Below the pieces are notes generated by a model that did not search any database, was not told the DNA's origin, and worked only from the letters and a program-made list of their open reading frames with translations. DNA of 64,000 nucleotides from Puccinia triticina (Eukaryota; Basidiomycota; Pucciniomycetes; Pucciniales; Pucciniaceae): contig NC_070558.1 in assembly GCF_026914185.1 (NCBI RefSeq), positions 8,193,501 to 8,257,500 of the forward strand, written 5' to 3'. This document shows, in pieces, positions 1 to 10,441 of this stretch; within the stretch, counting starts at the first letter, position 1; each line of letters opens with the position of its first letter. The position numbers were made by a program, and so were the translations under genes.

Positions 1-210
1 TACACATTGTCATGTTAGGTACAAAGGTGCCCCTTTGTACATAACAAGGCAGTTTTTATGAGCTGTAGTGCCAGCTCCTCAGCACAGGCTCTCATGTACA
101 TAGCTAGCAATTACATATGGAAATAGTTCACTACAAAAAGATGTGGTTTTTGGAGTGAACTATTTTCACTCCAGGAAATATTGGAGAGCACTTCTGTGCA
201 ATCCAAAAAA

Positions 211-297
211 CCTTGGAGTGCACCCTGCCTCACTCCAAAAACCCTTGGAGTGCACCCTGCCTCACTCCAAAAACCCTTGGAGTGCATCTTGCTGCCT
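211..297. repeat. 32-bp tandem repeat (about 2.7 units)
   Basis: Two identical 32-bp units beginning CCTTGGAGTGCACC start at 211 and 243, and a diverging third starts at 275. The motif CACTCCAAAAACC also occurs inverted just upstream (about 144-175), so this may be the end of a small hairpin element. There is no coding signal. Confidence 0.8.
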
Positions 298-330
298 TGA
301 TGGCTGGTGCAGACCAGAAATCAAGGCCAG

Positions 331-520
331 CACATAAATACATATATAAAAAGACCAGTCATTGGGAGGAAACAGCCTCAATTACAAGTTGGTGCCAATC
401 ATTGAGTGGATTGTGAGCCGGCATCTCTTATGTGATGTGCAGACACAAATAAAATAGGGGGAATCTGTTGTAATTTCAAGGATAAAGGTAATTACAACTA
501 ATGGATGACAAAGAGGAGTC
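331..520. other. Intergenic, nothing recognised
   Basis: I see no gene, RNA or repeat in this stretch between the 32-bp repeat and the next tandem block. Confidence 0.4.
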
Positions 521-870
521 CTGAGCAGCACAAAGGCCGTGAGTGAGGGAACACGCCAAAAGCACGGGAAAAGGTGGGAAGCACACCTAAACCGGAGTGA
601 GTGAAGGTGTGAGAATGAGTTGATGTATTGGTAACAATGGGAGAAGATGAATGGAAAAGAACTATACAAACCTGAGCAGCACAGAGGCTGTGAGTGAGGG
701 AACACACCAAAAGCACAGGAAAAGGTGTGAAGCACACCTGACAAAGAGAAAACAAGGATGTGAGACCAAGGGAGAAGCATGGATGAGAGTGGTGAGCATA
801 CCTAAAACCGAGTGAGTGAAGGTGTGAGAATGAGTTGATGTATTGGTAACAATAAGAAAGATGAATGGGA
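521..870. repeat. Imperfect tandem duplication
   Basis: A block starting CTGAGCAGCAC at 521 recurs at 672. A second block (GAGTGAGTGAAGGTGTGAG, about 593) recurs at about 811. The copies differ at scattered positions and the spacings are unequal (about 151 and 217 bp), so this is an old nested duplication. Open frames across it are a by-product of the repeat. Confidence 0.7.
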
Positions 871-2214
871 AAACAACTGGGGAACAATGGTTGAAGTACT
901 AAATCTAATAGGGTTACCCGTCTCATCAACTGGGTTCAAACCTAATCGTTCTCAGTCTGCAGCAGGGCGCATGAGAGTATGCCCGGCCTATTCCTAAATA
1001 ACAATGTGGAGAGGAGGAGTAAGATGAAGTTTAAGATTTTATTAAGCTTTTAGGCTTCCTTTGAGCGCTTTCAACTTAAAGTTGAGTGTGAATAAGCTAG
1101 GAAAAGTCACTAGCCTCTTATTCAAAAGAAACTGAAGGAGGTCTGATTCAGCGTGAGCTGTAATCAGCCCTAGTTTTTTAGGCTAAAGGAAACTAGCCAA
1201 GACTTTTTACTGGGAAACCTATGTGGTTTGCAAGTTATACCACCAAGCATATTAATTAATTGATTCATTTCAAGTTTTTGTTTATTTATGGTATGGTGAT
1301 CCAGGCGCGTTGTGCAGATGACAAGGAAGAGCAACAGGAAGGGGAAGAAGGGTAAGAAGAGGGAATTAATTCATATTCATGACTTCAAAAGAAGATTAAA
1401 GAAACATTCTAAGGGCTGGTTTGGCCACCCGGGGGCTAAAATCTCAATCTTGCAAGATCAGAATTGTTGTAGCCCAGAAGGCTACGCACTCCAAGACTTG
1501 CTGCAGTCGCGGTATCTTCTGCATCCCGGAATTGTGTTTGGGCAGGAGAGAGGGTGAATCAATCCATATTTGTCACTAGAGTTCCTGAGTCACATCAGGT
1601 TATGAGCCCCCAACGCTTATAAATTCCAACCAATCCTCTGAATATCCACATTTTCACCTCTCCACACTCATCGCGCGGCCGCCAAACTTAATACGTTTGC
1701 TTATTTGATCTGTTAATCAATTTTTGTCAGGTCGCATATATCCCCTTTTCATTGTGTTTTCACATCTCTCTTTGGATTGACTTCGTTTGGAAAATCCAGT
1801 CAGGACTTGCCAGAGGTATCAAAAGCTTGATTTTGAAGATTTTCAGTAGCTAGGAAGACTAGCCATCTCTCCAAATCCCAGACTGTGGCCCGGTCTCAAC
1901 TGCTGCTGAATTTTAGAGAAAGAGAGCTCTAGGTACTTCTACGTCCTGGGCATCAACCAGCCCGCCGACCGACTTCACACCTACTTCTTGGACCAATCTT
2001 TTCTTTTTTCTATCTACCTGAATATAAATAATCTTATATATCCCTACGTTCAAAAACCCTCATCCATCTTAAGTTTGTGTTTTCCCTTCACCTTTTCCTA
2101 TTCTCTTCCGCATACATATCACCAGACAACCCAAAACCTTTTCTTTTTGTCCTCTCTGACCTCATTTTTTTTCCCCTTCCTTTCCTCTTTCCCCACTTCG
2201 ACCTTTTCCATTCC
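871..2214. other. Non-coding, probably 5' flank of the copia remnant
   Basis: I found no supported gene. The last few hundred bases (about 1600-2214) are C/T-rich and run into the gag start at 2215, so they may include the 5' LTR and leader of the dead copia element. I could not find a matching 3' copy downstream of 7842, so no LTR boundaries are given. Confidence 0.35.
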
Positions 2215-2869
2215 ATGACCCCAACACCAAACCCTGCCTCGACCTCAAAATTGGTTGGTTCCTCAAATTGGCACATTGATAACATCTCTCACCGCACCCG
2301 CCTAGCTGAAGATATTGCATTGCTACAGGCAAATTTTGAGAAACTCCCTCCCAGCCCTGAAACAACCACTGGCCTGGACAGACACAAGAACAAAGGTCCG
2401 ATGTCCAAAAAGAAGGAAGCAGCTCCGGTTGAAGGCCGCGTTCCACCTTGAGGTTTTGCCCCACATCTGGACCCTCAACTTCCTTTAAACACAATGGTTG
2501 CCCCAAGTAGCCAGACTGACACTTTTCATCCTTGACTGGCAGAGCAGGTGAACCAAATAGGGTCGGACAAGCGTTTGGCAAAGGAGATCCGGGACTTTGA
2601 AGAGGCCAAGTTCCACCTCAAACAGAGCAAACTCGTTGGAAACACCATTCAGGTGGCAAATTCTCAGTTCAGACCTGAGAACGTCCTCAAAGCAGATGGG
2701 TCAAACTTTGGCAATTGGTATTGCAACTTGGCTGAAGTGGCTTGTCCAAACCTGAAAGGACCCCGTTTTTTCTCTGAAGAATGTTGCAATTTGACATACA
2801 AGAAGATAGGACAAGCAGTTCTCATTGCCAGCATTGATCCATCTTTGGTGGCCAAGATGCAAGCACTAC

Positions 2870-3971
2870 CACCAGGGGAGATATGTTCCCACTCCCCAGG
2901 GAGTGCCAGAGCTGAATTTTACGTGAGTTTTGGTTGGTTGTGGGCCTGATGTGGATTAGTAACTCATCACCAAATGAATTGTAAAGTGGATGTAGAACTG
3001 ATTCAGAAGTCAGTCAGAATTGATTTGGGACTCAACACAATGTTGTGTGGAATTCTCTTGTTTTCTAGGTAGAACTGGAGGAAAAAATATGATGAAATGA
3101 TATTTTACCCAAATCCAACTCATCAATTGCTCCTGTTTGCTGATGTTGAAGGATAGAAAAGCAAAATTGACAGTCTAAAATGTAATTCCTCTGAAAAAAT
3201 GGGTTTCTTGTAATTCATATCATATGCCCTGATGTACAAAATTAAAGTAAAATTCAACTTGGTATTATTGGGTTTATAATTTTGGAATGTGGTTATAATG
3301 TTGCAGTAAAAGTAGTGAAACCCATTTTCCTGGAAATGCGGGAATTGATTTGAATTTGGCTAAAAAAATGGTGAAAAACTTTTTCAATAGGGTGAAACTC
3401 TGATTTAAGTCAAGGTTGGACTGCAGTGCCACTCCAGTTTGACCAGATATCCTTGCCTCCTCACAAAAATGATCTGGTGAATTTTGCTTTTTTTGCTTTT
3501 CAAAATTCACATGTGCACATGCAAGTGAAATTTTTTGCACTTTGCCAATAGTCACCCTGATGTACGCGCGTAAATTGATGTGGAAATATCACAGGATGGG
3601 CTTTTCATGGCCACATCAAAATTAAAAGCTTTGCGTTGAGACACCAATTGTCCCCCTGATGTAAGCGAGTACATGAGGGGGACAATATCAGAGGCTGGGC
3701 CTCTCACATCTCCACAAAAAGGACACACTGGTCACAGAGCCAAGAAAGGCCTATATTCTGGATGAGTTCTGGATGAATTCTAGATGAGTTCTGGATGATT
3801 TCTTGGCAAGTTATGGTTTATTTCAGGATGATTTCCAGCTGATTTCCACAGCTGAATTCCAGTCTTTTTCATACCTATCCAATTTTTATTTACCAAAGGC
3901 CTCCAGCACAGTTATGAAAAAAAGTTATGGTAGGGCACTCCCTGGGGAGTGGGAACATATCTCCCCTGGTG
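2870..3971. mobile_element. Non-autonomous TIR transposon (1.1 kb) in copia gag
   Basis: The element is bounded by 38-bp inverted repeats that match exactly by eye (2870-2907 and 3934-3971), starting CACCAGGGGAG. It is flanked by a 3-bp direct repeat TAC (2867-2869, 3972-3974). Removing the element and one TAC rejoins the gag reading frame, which confirms the boundaries. There is no transposase inside. The 3-bp duplication and CAC terminus fit the CACTA/CMC group best, though PIF/Harbinger also makes 3-bp duplications. Confidence 0.9.
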
Positions 3972-4797
3972 TACCCACCTGTTTCGCCATGTACACAGCT
4001 CTTGTCGCCAAGTTCAAAACATATTTGAGGGCGGCCCAGATGATTTTTTTTTTACAAATTCAGGAACTTCAGATTGGATCCGGACGGCCACAATGCCGGA
4101 GTGGCATCAGTTCTGTGGGATCTTCACGCGGAGTGGATGGCGGTTAATTTTGTGTTTGGTATTGATGCTTATCCTGGTTTTGTCTTACAAGAAGCGGTAA
4201 TGGACTCAGGAGAAGCTTACAAAACAGCTTTTGAGCTGCAAGTTGAACAGCTAGTTCAGGACAACAAGAAGGGAAGATGCCCGACTTTTGAGGCTATCAT
4301 GACAGCCCTCAATATCTGCAAGGATCAGCATAAACATGCGGTTGATGCGGCGGCAAATGCAAGCTCCAGTTTCACTTCCCCCAACCCACCAACAGCCCTG
4401 AAGACCTTGGCAGTCGACACAGACCACTTCAACGTTTCGGCTTTTCTTGCTGATGTGGATGCGCTTGATTTCTATGCGCTGACTGCGCACAAGTGCTGGC
4501 AGTGCGGAGGCAAGAATCACTACACCAAGAACTTCCCGGACCGCACTCAATCCGGACAGCAGGATTGAAGAATAGGCCACCCCATTGGCAACATTGTAGG
4601 GACAATCTATGGACAGCTGCCCAGCGGTGTACCACTTGATTCGGGCAGATTCCCGCGAACCAACTTCCGCCGACCAATCTAACCCCCCTCAAGGAGCCAA
4701 GTCCATGCGAGGGGTCTTGCGGATCATTACCGTCCGAGATATCAGTCCAGCACCCAGCCCAACAACCAATCAAGCCGCCAGTCCAGCTCAAGGAAAT

Positions 4798-4812
4798 GGG
4801 GGGGGGGGGGGG
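4798..4812 (+). repeat. Poly-G run in dead copia
   Basis: A run of about 14-15 G lies between gag and protease of the dead copia element. Its length is prone to sequencing or replication slippage, so the frame relation across it is unreliable. Confidence 0.8.
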
Positions 4813-7800
4813 GTAACGGCCCACATTGTCGAGGTCAATGGTCTCCCGGACGATCTGGATGACCTGGACTTTCACTCTATGGCTTTAGGTGAAGATTTGG
4901 TGAGTGAGGTAGCAATTTTTGATACCAGTGCCTCTCACGGTTCCATGGGTTCTAAAGCTCTTCTCCATGACTTTCAACTTCTCCCTAAACCCATTGGCGT
5001 GTCCTTAGCTACCAACGGTGCCAGGTCATCAATCACCGGTGTGGGGAGTCTGAAGTTTCAGGCCCCCAATGGATCCGTTATTGTCCTCAGACAAGTGCTT
5101 TACTGTGAGCCAGCTAAGACCACCCTCATATCAATGGCAGCGCTCCGAAAGGCTAACACATTTGCTGACTATGACAATGCAACAGACATCTTTCAAATAT
5201 CCCGTGAATCCAGCGAACTGCTTTTTGAATGTGTTTTCAAACCAAAGAAGAATTGGTGGTGCATGCCATACCCAATGATCAGATTGGATAGGCCTCAACA
5301 AACTCAGATTTAAAAATTCCACGTTTTGTTCTCTAACTTTCAGTCTCCTTTCTTGCCACTCCCCATTAGTCTCCCTAGTTGCCTTACTCCATCAATTCCT
5401 GTCCCCAGTCCACTTTTTTCCTCTGTTATGTGTTCTGTTTCCGTTGATAAGACTCTTTCTCAAAATTTGCCAAGTTCTCCTTTTTTATGTGGCAATGACA
5501 TCTCCATTATGGCATCCAGAACTAACACGTCTCACTCTGAGGAGATTTTTAAGGAACCACTTGGCCTTGCAACTGACTATCAGTGGAAACCTGAGGCACT
5601 TACCAAAGATGAGCTGAAATTGCTCTATTATCACCAAGCTTTTGGCCATGCCAGCCTACACCATATCAGGCGGATAATAAAATTAGGCCTTGGCAATGGT
5701 CTACCACAGGAGATCCCAAGTGGAAAAATTCACTTTCCTGTCTGCGCAATTAGCAAGAGTACGAGAATTAACCCTTTGGCCTCTACCCTTAGGACAGTAG
5801 AACGAGTTGACATTCTGGAAGCCAATCTGATGAGCCTGTTCCAGGTGGACTCAATCAACAGAGGGAAGTACCTGCTGACCATGCAAGATGTTGCAACAGG
5901 TTACGCTTTCATTAAAGTGCTGAAACAAAAATCAGAAGCCAACCAACACATTATCAACACTATCACTCGCCTGGAGCAAGCCACCGGAAAGCGTCTGCAG
6001 GCCTTTCAAAGTGATAACGGAGGTGAATTTGCCAAAAAGAAGCTCAATGATTTCCTAGCATCCAGAGGCATTGCGGCGGAGAAAGCCCTGCCTTATCACC
6101 ACTACCAAAACGGAGTCATCAAAAGTTTCAACCGGACAGTGGCAGACACAGGTCAAACAATTCTCATTGACAGCCCTTTACTAAAAGAGTTCTGGAACTA
6201 TGCTTTCGTCTGGGCAATGTATGTGCTTAACAGGTTGTCTAACAAGGCAAGCGGCAACAAGACACCTTACAAAGCACTCTTCGGCAAGAAACCGCAGTAC
6301 GATAATTTCCGTGTTTTTGGCAGCACGGGCTACGTTCACATACCCGAGGAAAAGAGGAAAAAGCTTGATGAACGCGCGTTGAAAGGTTTTTCCATAGCCC
6401 ACCTAGAACAAAGCAAAGGCTGGCTCTTTTGGATCCCAGATCAGAAATGTTTTGTTTCCTCCGCAATGGTGCGTTTTTCAGCGGACCTGGCAACTGTGCT
6501 TGTGAAGAAAAAAGATGATACTCCAACTGCCACAGATCCTGTGGACACGGTTGCTACTGGCTCAAAATTATTGGTAGATTATATTATGAACCTCCTCCAT
6601 CTGGGAGATTTCTCACAGGAAATCAAATTTGTGAATCAGGAATTTATAGTAGACAAGATCATTGATCTCTGTCAGTTCTACGTCATTTCGGTGCCAAAGA
6701 CCTTCAAGCAAGCAATGAACTCCCCGGAAAAAGAAGCCTGGTCCAAAGCAATTGCGCTAGAACTGTTGAACCTTGAACAGATGCGCGTCTGGATTTTAAA
6801 GCTGAAACCAGAGGACAAGAAGGCGCTAGGGGGACGCTGGGGTTTTGCTATGAAGGCAGACTAAAACGGTTCTGGGATCCGGTCAAAGAGTTTTACGCAG
6901 GTTGAGGGTGAAGATTTCAACACGACTTTTGCGCCAGCAGCAATGTTTTTCTCCCTTTGACTGCTACTGGTCGTTGCGGCAGCTCACAGATGGCCTGTTC
7001 AGAGTTTTGACTTTGTGGCGGCATACCTTAACTCGCCAATTGACAAGGAAGTTTGGGTGAAGCCACCAGAAGGGATGAAAACGCCGCCGGGTCACGCACT
7101 CCTCCTGAAAAAAGCGTTTTACAGTACTTGTCAAGCCGCCAGATTCTGGTGGCTGCACTTGAATGATGTCCTGGAAAAGTTCAGATACTCGCCTTTGAAG
7201 TACAACAACAGTCTATATATTCTGCGTCATCCGGACAAAGCTGGTGTTGTATGGCTCCATGTCAATGATGGTGTGGTCACTGCTTCCAGCCCAGCCCTCT
7301 TGAAGAAACTGGAAGAAGACCTGAAAAGGATCCTGAAAATCAAGTGGTCCCATAGTCTTGAATTGATTGTGGGCCTTAATGTTACACAATAAAAGCAAGG
7401 ATTTCAACTGTTTCAGAAGGAACTCGTGGAGGGAATTCTCCCTGAACACTGGGATGGATTGACAACAGCAGCTACTCCTCTACCTGCTGGTTTCAATGCG
7501 ACAACAGAAAAAGATGGTGTTCCGGCAGACTCTGGACGGTATCTGTTGGTCATTGGGTCTTTCAGTTGTCTGTCTGTGGGGACAAGGCCAGATATTTGCT
7601 TTGCTGTGAATTACTTGGCGAGGTTTGCAGCCAAACCGGGTACCGCGCACTGGAAAGGAGTCAGGCACCTGGTGAACTATTTGGCCAGTAGCAAAGACCA
7701 GTGTTTATCCCTTTTTTCTTCCTGTGATGCTAAACCCCTTAAGACTTTTGCAGAAGCCTTGTGGGGCGGAGAATTTTCCAGGTCCTCATACGGAGTGCTA

Positions 7801-7842
7801 ATCACTTTCCTCAACTGCCCAATATTGTGTTTTCATATATGA

Positions 7843-9539
7843 AAAACAAAACTTTTGGCTTGGTAGATATACCTTTGTGATGAAAGTGCATAAATTCAAT
7901 GAATCTTCTTTCTGTTTTTATCACTTGAGATATTTATAGACTTGTGGAAAAAAATTAACATAGTGGATACTTATATCTTTTGTATTGATTGATGCTATAA
8001 GCATCACATACTTTGAGAGAAAAGGTGATTTCCTTCTGAACTGAGCTAGCTTCACTCACTGGCTATCCCCTTGATTTTTTATTGTTGCATCAAATGATTA
8101 AAAATTGCTAACTGATCAATCACCATAACCACCTTGTGATCTTGCAGGTGGCAGATAGGCATCTGGGCTGCAAGCATTCTCACATAATTTTGTTAGCAAA
8201 TTTTATGATTTTTTTCACAAGAGAGTTGGAAGTCTGAGCTAAGTTCAGGGGAGCCCCAGATTATCCAGGGTTTCTTAATCACTTCAGAAAATCCCAACAA
8301 AAGAATGTGTGTACATATAGGTGAAAATATATATAACTCTTTTAAACATTTCATCTAATATTCCGGTGTTGCGTGGGCACTCAGCTCAGCATTGCTTGGC
8401 TGTGTGGTAATATAGGTGTCACACAAATGTACGGGCGTACAGCTGTGTGACAAATACTTCCAGCTAGCCCCTCAGAAAATGCACACTGAATTCAAACCAG
8501 ATTGTAATCATGATTTAAGAAAAGCTGGCATATTTTTGGCAAGGATAAGATACCTTGGCCCAAGGGGACCAAGTTCAAGCAGCATTGATAATTACTTTGT
8601 CACCTCACACACCTCCTTTTGAATTATGTGTGCACTGAAAATTAAAAAAAGAATGTTCCAGAGCAACCTGTAGGGTATGGGTTTACACAGAGGTTAAAAA
8701 TCATCATGGTCAAAAAATTCTTGTCTTTGGTCAAAATTATAGATTGAGTACAACTGATCATAAAGTTGGGCTGGGTTTCAACATATTTATGGTGTAAATT
8801 ATACGGTTACATTACACAAAACATCTGGCATGATTCCAGGAAACATCGGTATAGATTGTGCATTACATGACCTGGTCTTTGAACCAAGATCAGACCAACT
8901 TCAAACCGACTTCAAACCAGTAGCTAACAAGGATCGGACCAAACCTCGGCATGAATTGTGCAAAGGCACTTGTAAACAGGTGCTGAGCAAACTTCCGTGG
9001 TGTCTGTACATCTGTCTTTCTGAAATTGCAGCAGAAAATGGGTCAATAAACGTTGAAATAGCATGATGTTGCTATTGGTCCTACTCACTTGGGCTTTTGG
9101 CTTATGGCATAGCTCAATGTCTTGGATTTCGGCCTTCATTTTTTCCACTTCTGTTTGCTTGAGGAATATACTTGGTGTGTTTATTTGGTGATAGTCTTGG
9201 CTAGCCTTGGCAATGTGGCGATGCTGAAAGTTACCATCAAGACAAATGATAAGTTTCCTTCATTCAGGGATAATCTTGAAGGTTTGTTGGCGCCGGGCCA
9301 AAGCACGCAGGACAAGAATGGCACGCCAGAATCGTCTGTTCCTCAAGACACATGGCTTTGAATATAAAGGTATTGGTTTGATCTTCAAGTTCCCTGTAAA
9401 GGTCAACCACTGCAGAGAAGGGTTTTCGGAGGTCACGAGACTGATCAAAACATGAAATAAGTTACTCACATCCTAAGAGATTATACTCTACGCCTAAAGA
9501 ACAGAGAAATCACTCACATGAGTAGAGTTTTGGGCAGTC
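7843..9539. other. Repeat-derived spacer without genes
   Basis: I see no gene. The only recognisable item is a dispersed repeat copy at 8965-9002 (GGCACTTG...TTCCGTGGTG) that recurs at 28.5 and 38.1 kb. The long open stretches show no domain. Confidence 0.4.
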
Positions 9540-9544
9540 AACCG

Positions 9545-9759
9545 TGTAGAGACTGTAAAATGAAGATGTGTCTGGTGAGAGTCGAACTCACGACCTCAGC
9601 TATGCTGAGACACATACTAGAGTGCTGCCTTTACCAACTAGGCTACAGACGCTTGTGGCTGCCAGCTGGGTGGTTGGTTGGTAGTGCTCATGGGTCAATC
9701 CAACAGCCCTCCATACTGTGGTGATACATCATGGTAGCAGACTAACAGACAACTCAACA
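9545..9759 (-). repeat. TRIM 3' LTR (215 bp)
   Basis: Left long terminal repeat, the 3' LTR in element sense. It is preceded by target duplication AACCG and followed by a seven-C run, which is the polypurine tract on the minus strand. Its sequence matches the copy at 9967-10181. Confidence 0.9.
9568..9652 (-). other. tRNA-like sequence inside TRIM LTR, copy 1
   Basis: On the minus strand an 85-nt segment folds partly like a class II tRNA. The acceptor arms GCGTCTG and CAGACAC pair at 6 of 7 positions. They are followed by U8-A9 and a D arm with an A-box-like TAGCCTAGTTGG. There is a long variable hairpin CTCAGC-ATA-GCTGAG and a perfect T stem GTGAG/CTCAC around TTCGACT, which resembles a B box. 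The anticodon stem is poor, so no anticodon is assigned. It is probably a tRNA-derived pol III promoter or pseudo-tRNA, not a working tRNA gene. Confidence 0.7.
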
Positions 9760-9766
9760 CCCCCCC
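9760..9766 (-). other. TRIM polypurine tract
   Basis: Seven C on the plus strand (G7 on the element strand) abut the 3' LTR, the expected place for plus-strand priming. The copia element at 55.4 kb has the same arrangement with nine C. Confidence 0.7.
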
Positions 9767-9830
9767 TTGCTACATGATGGGAAGTGGGGATTGACCCCAA
9801 GAGAGAGTGGGAATGAGACCCAGGAAAGAT

Positions 9831-9858
9831 GATCAGCGTAGGGATTGAACCCGTGATC
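9831..9858 (-). promoter_or_regulatory. B-box-like motif in TRIM internal region
   Basis: The minus strand reads GGGTTCAATCCC here, close to the pol III B-box consensus GGTTCRANYCC. The surrounding bases do not form a convincing tRNA cloverleaf. It may be a second tRNA-derived relic. Confidence 0.4.
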
Positions 9859-9954
9859 TAGATGTAGGCTTATAGGGGTTTGCGTGGTCTTACAAGTAAG
9901 CATTCACAAATTCATCAAGTCTCTATTGTAAGCAAGTAGCGCTCAGGTAGCTCT

Positions 9955-9966
9955 GGGCTCATAACC
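9955..9966 (-). other. TRIM primer-binding site (half-tRNA iMet)
   Basis: The plus strand reads GGGCTCATAACC directly beside the 5' LTR, identical to the anticodon stem-loop of eukaryotic initiator tRNA-Met. The element RNA would therefore pair with the tRNA interior, as in Drosophila copia, not with its 3' end. The same motif abuts the copia 5' LTR at 61654-61664. Confidence 0.85.
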
Positions 9967-10181
9967 TGTAGAGACTGTAAAATGAAGATGTGTCTGGTGA
10001 GAGTCGAACTCACGACCTCAGCTATGCTGAGACACATACTAGAGTGCTGCCTTTACCAACTAGGCTACAGACGCTTGTGGCTGCCAGCTGGGTGGTTGGT
10101 TGGTAGTGCTCATGGGTCAATCCAACAGCCCTCCATACTGTGGTGATACATCATGGTAGCAGACTAACAGACAACTCAACA
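9967..10181 (-). repeat. TRIM 5' LTR (215 bp)
   Basis: Right long terminal repeat, the 5' LTR in element sense. It is followed by target duplication AACCG at 10182-10186. Confidence 0.9.
9990..10074 (-). other. tRNA-like sequence inside TRIM LTR, copy 2
   Basis: Same 85-nt tRNA-like segment as at 9568-9652, offset by exactly 422 bp. In element sense this copy lies in the 5' LTR, so its A and B boxes could drive pol III transcription of the element; that is inference. Confidence 0.7.
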
Positions 10182-10441
10182 AACCGCTCAGATCAAGGTT
10201 CCAGAAATTGCTTCAGCGCAGTTGTAAACAGCAATGCCCCAATGTGACAATTGTTCCATAGGCAGTTTTGTAGGATGAGCAGAGGGATTGAAAAGGCAGT
10301 GACTGGCCTAATTGGGGAGCCTGGGAGATACCCCATCCGGACTAGACGTACCGCATCAGGTTGGCATGAACAGAACTTAACTTTGCCTGTCGTTGACCTG
10401 CGACAAAATATGAAGTAAGTGTTTCATTAGCTCAAGTTTGG

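Larger units (their letters stand above)
2215..7842 (+). pseudogene. Ty1/copia gag-pol, degraded and interrupted
   Basis: Pieces of a copia polyprotein lie in order on the plus strand. Gag is at 2215-2869 and 3972-4568, with a degenerate zinc knuckle at about 4495 whose last Cys is Phe. Protease-like sequence is at about 4915, with DTSAS in place of DTGA. The GAG-pre-integrase and integrase lie at 5326-6860; the SDNGGEF motif is kept, but the catalytic Glu region reads NGVIKSFN where NGxAERFN is usual. Reverse transcriptase is at about 7015-7390, with the YVDD-type box as HVND. RNase H fragments run to 7842. Several stops and frameshifts separate the pieces, and a 1.1-kb TIR element sits in gag. 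It is an old, inactive relative of the element at 55.4-61.8 kb and cannot encode working enzymes. Confidence 0.88.
9545..10181 (-). mobile_element. TRIM-like miniature LTR retrotransposon
   Basis: Two 215-bp direct repeats (9545-9759, 9967-10181), indistinguishable by eye, flank a 207-bp internal region and are bounded by a 5-bp duplication AACCG (9540-9544, 10182-10186). Read on the minus strand the LTR starts TGTTG and ends CA. The internal region begins with a 12-nt primer site complementary to the initiator tRNA-Met anticodon loop (9955-9966) and ends in a G run (polypurine tract, C7 at 9760-9766). There is no coding capacity. This is the full set of hallmarks of a terminal-repeat retrotransposon in miniature. 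Unusually, each LTR contains a tRNA-like sequence. Identical LTRs imply a recent insertion. Mobilisation in trans by copia elements with the same primer site is inference. Confidence 0.9.

Noticed and set aside
382..929. Minus-strand open frames with LCCSGL and HSHTFTHS repeats
   Set aside because: They mirror the tandem DNA duplication, with no domain or splice support.
9568..10074. Two functional tRNA genes
   Set aside because: Acceptor and T arms look right but the anticodon stem does not pair, no anticodon can be assigned, and both copies lie inside LTRs.
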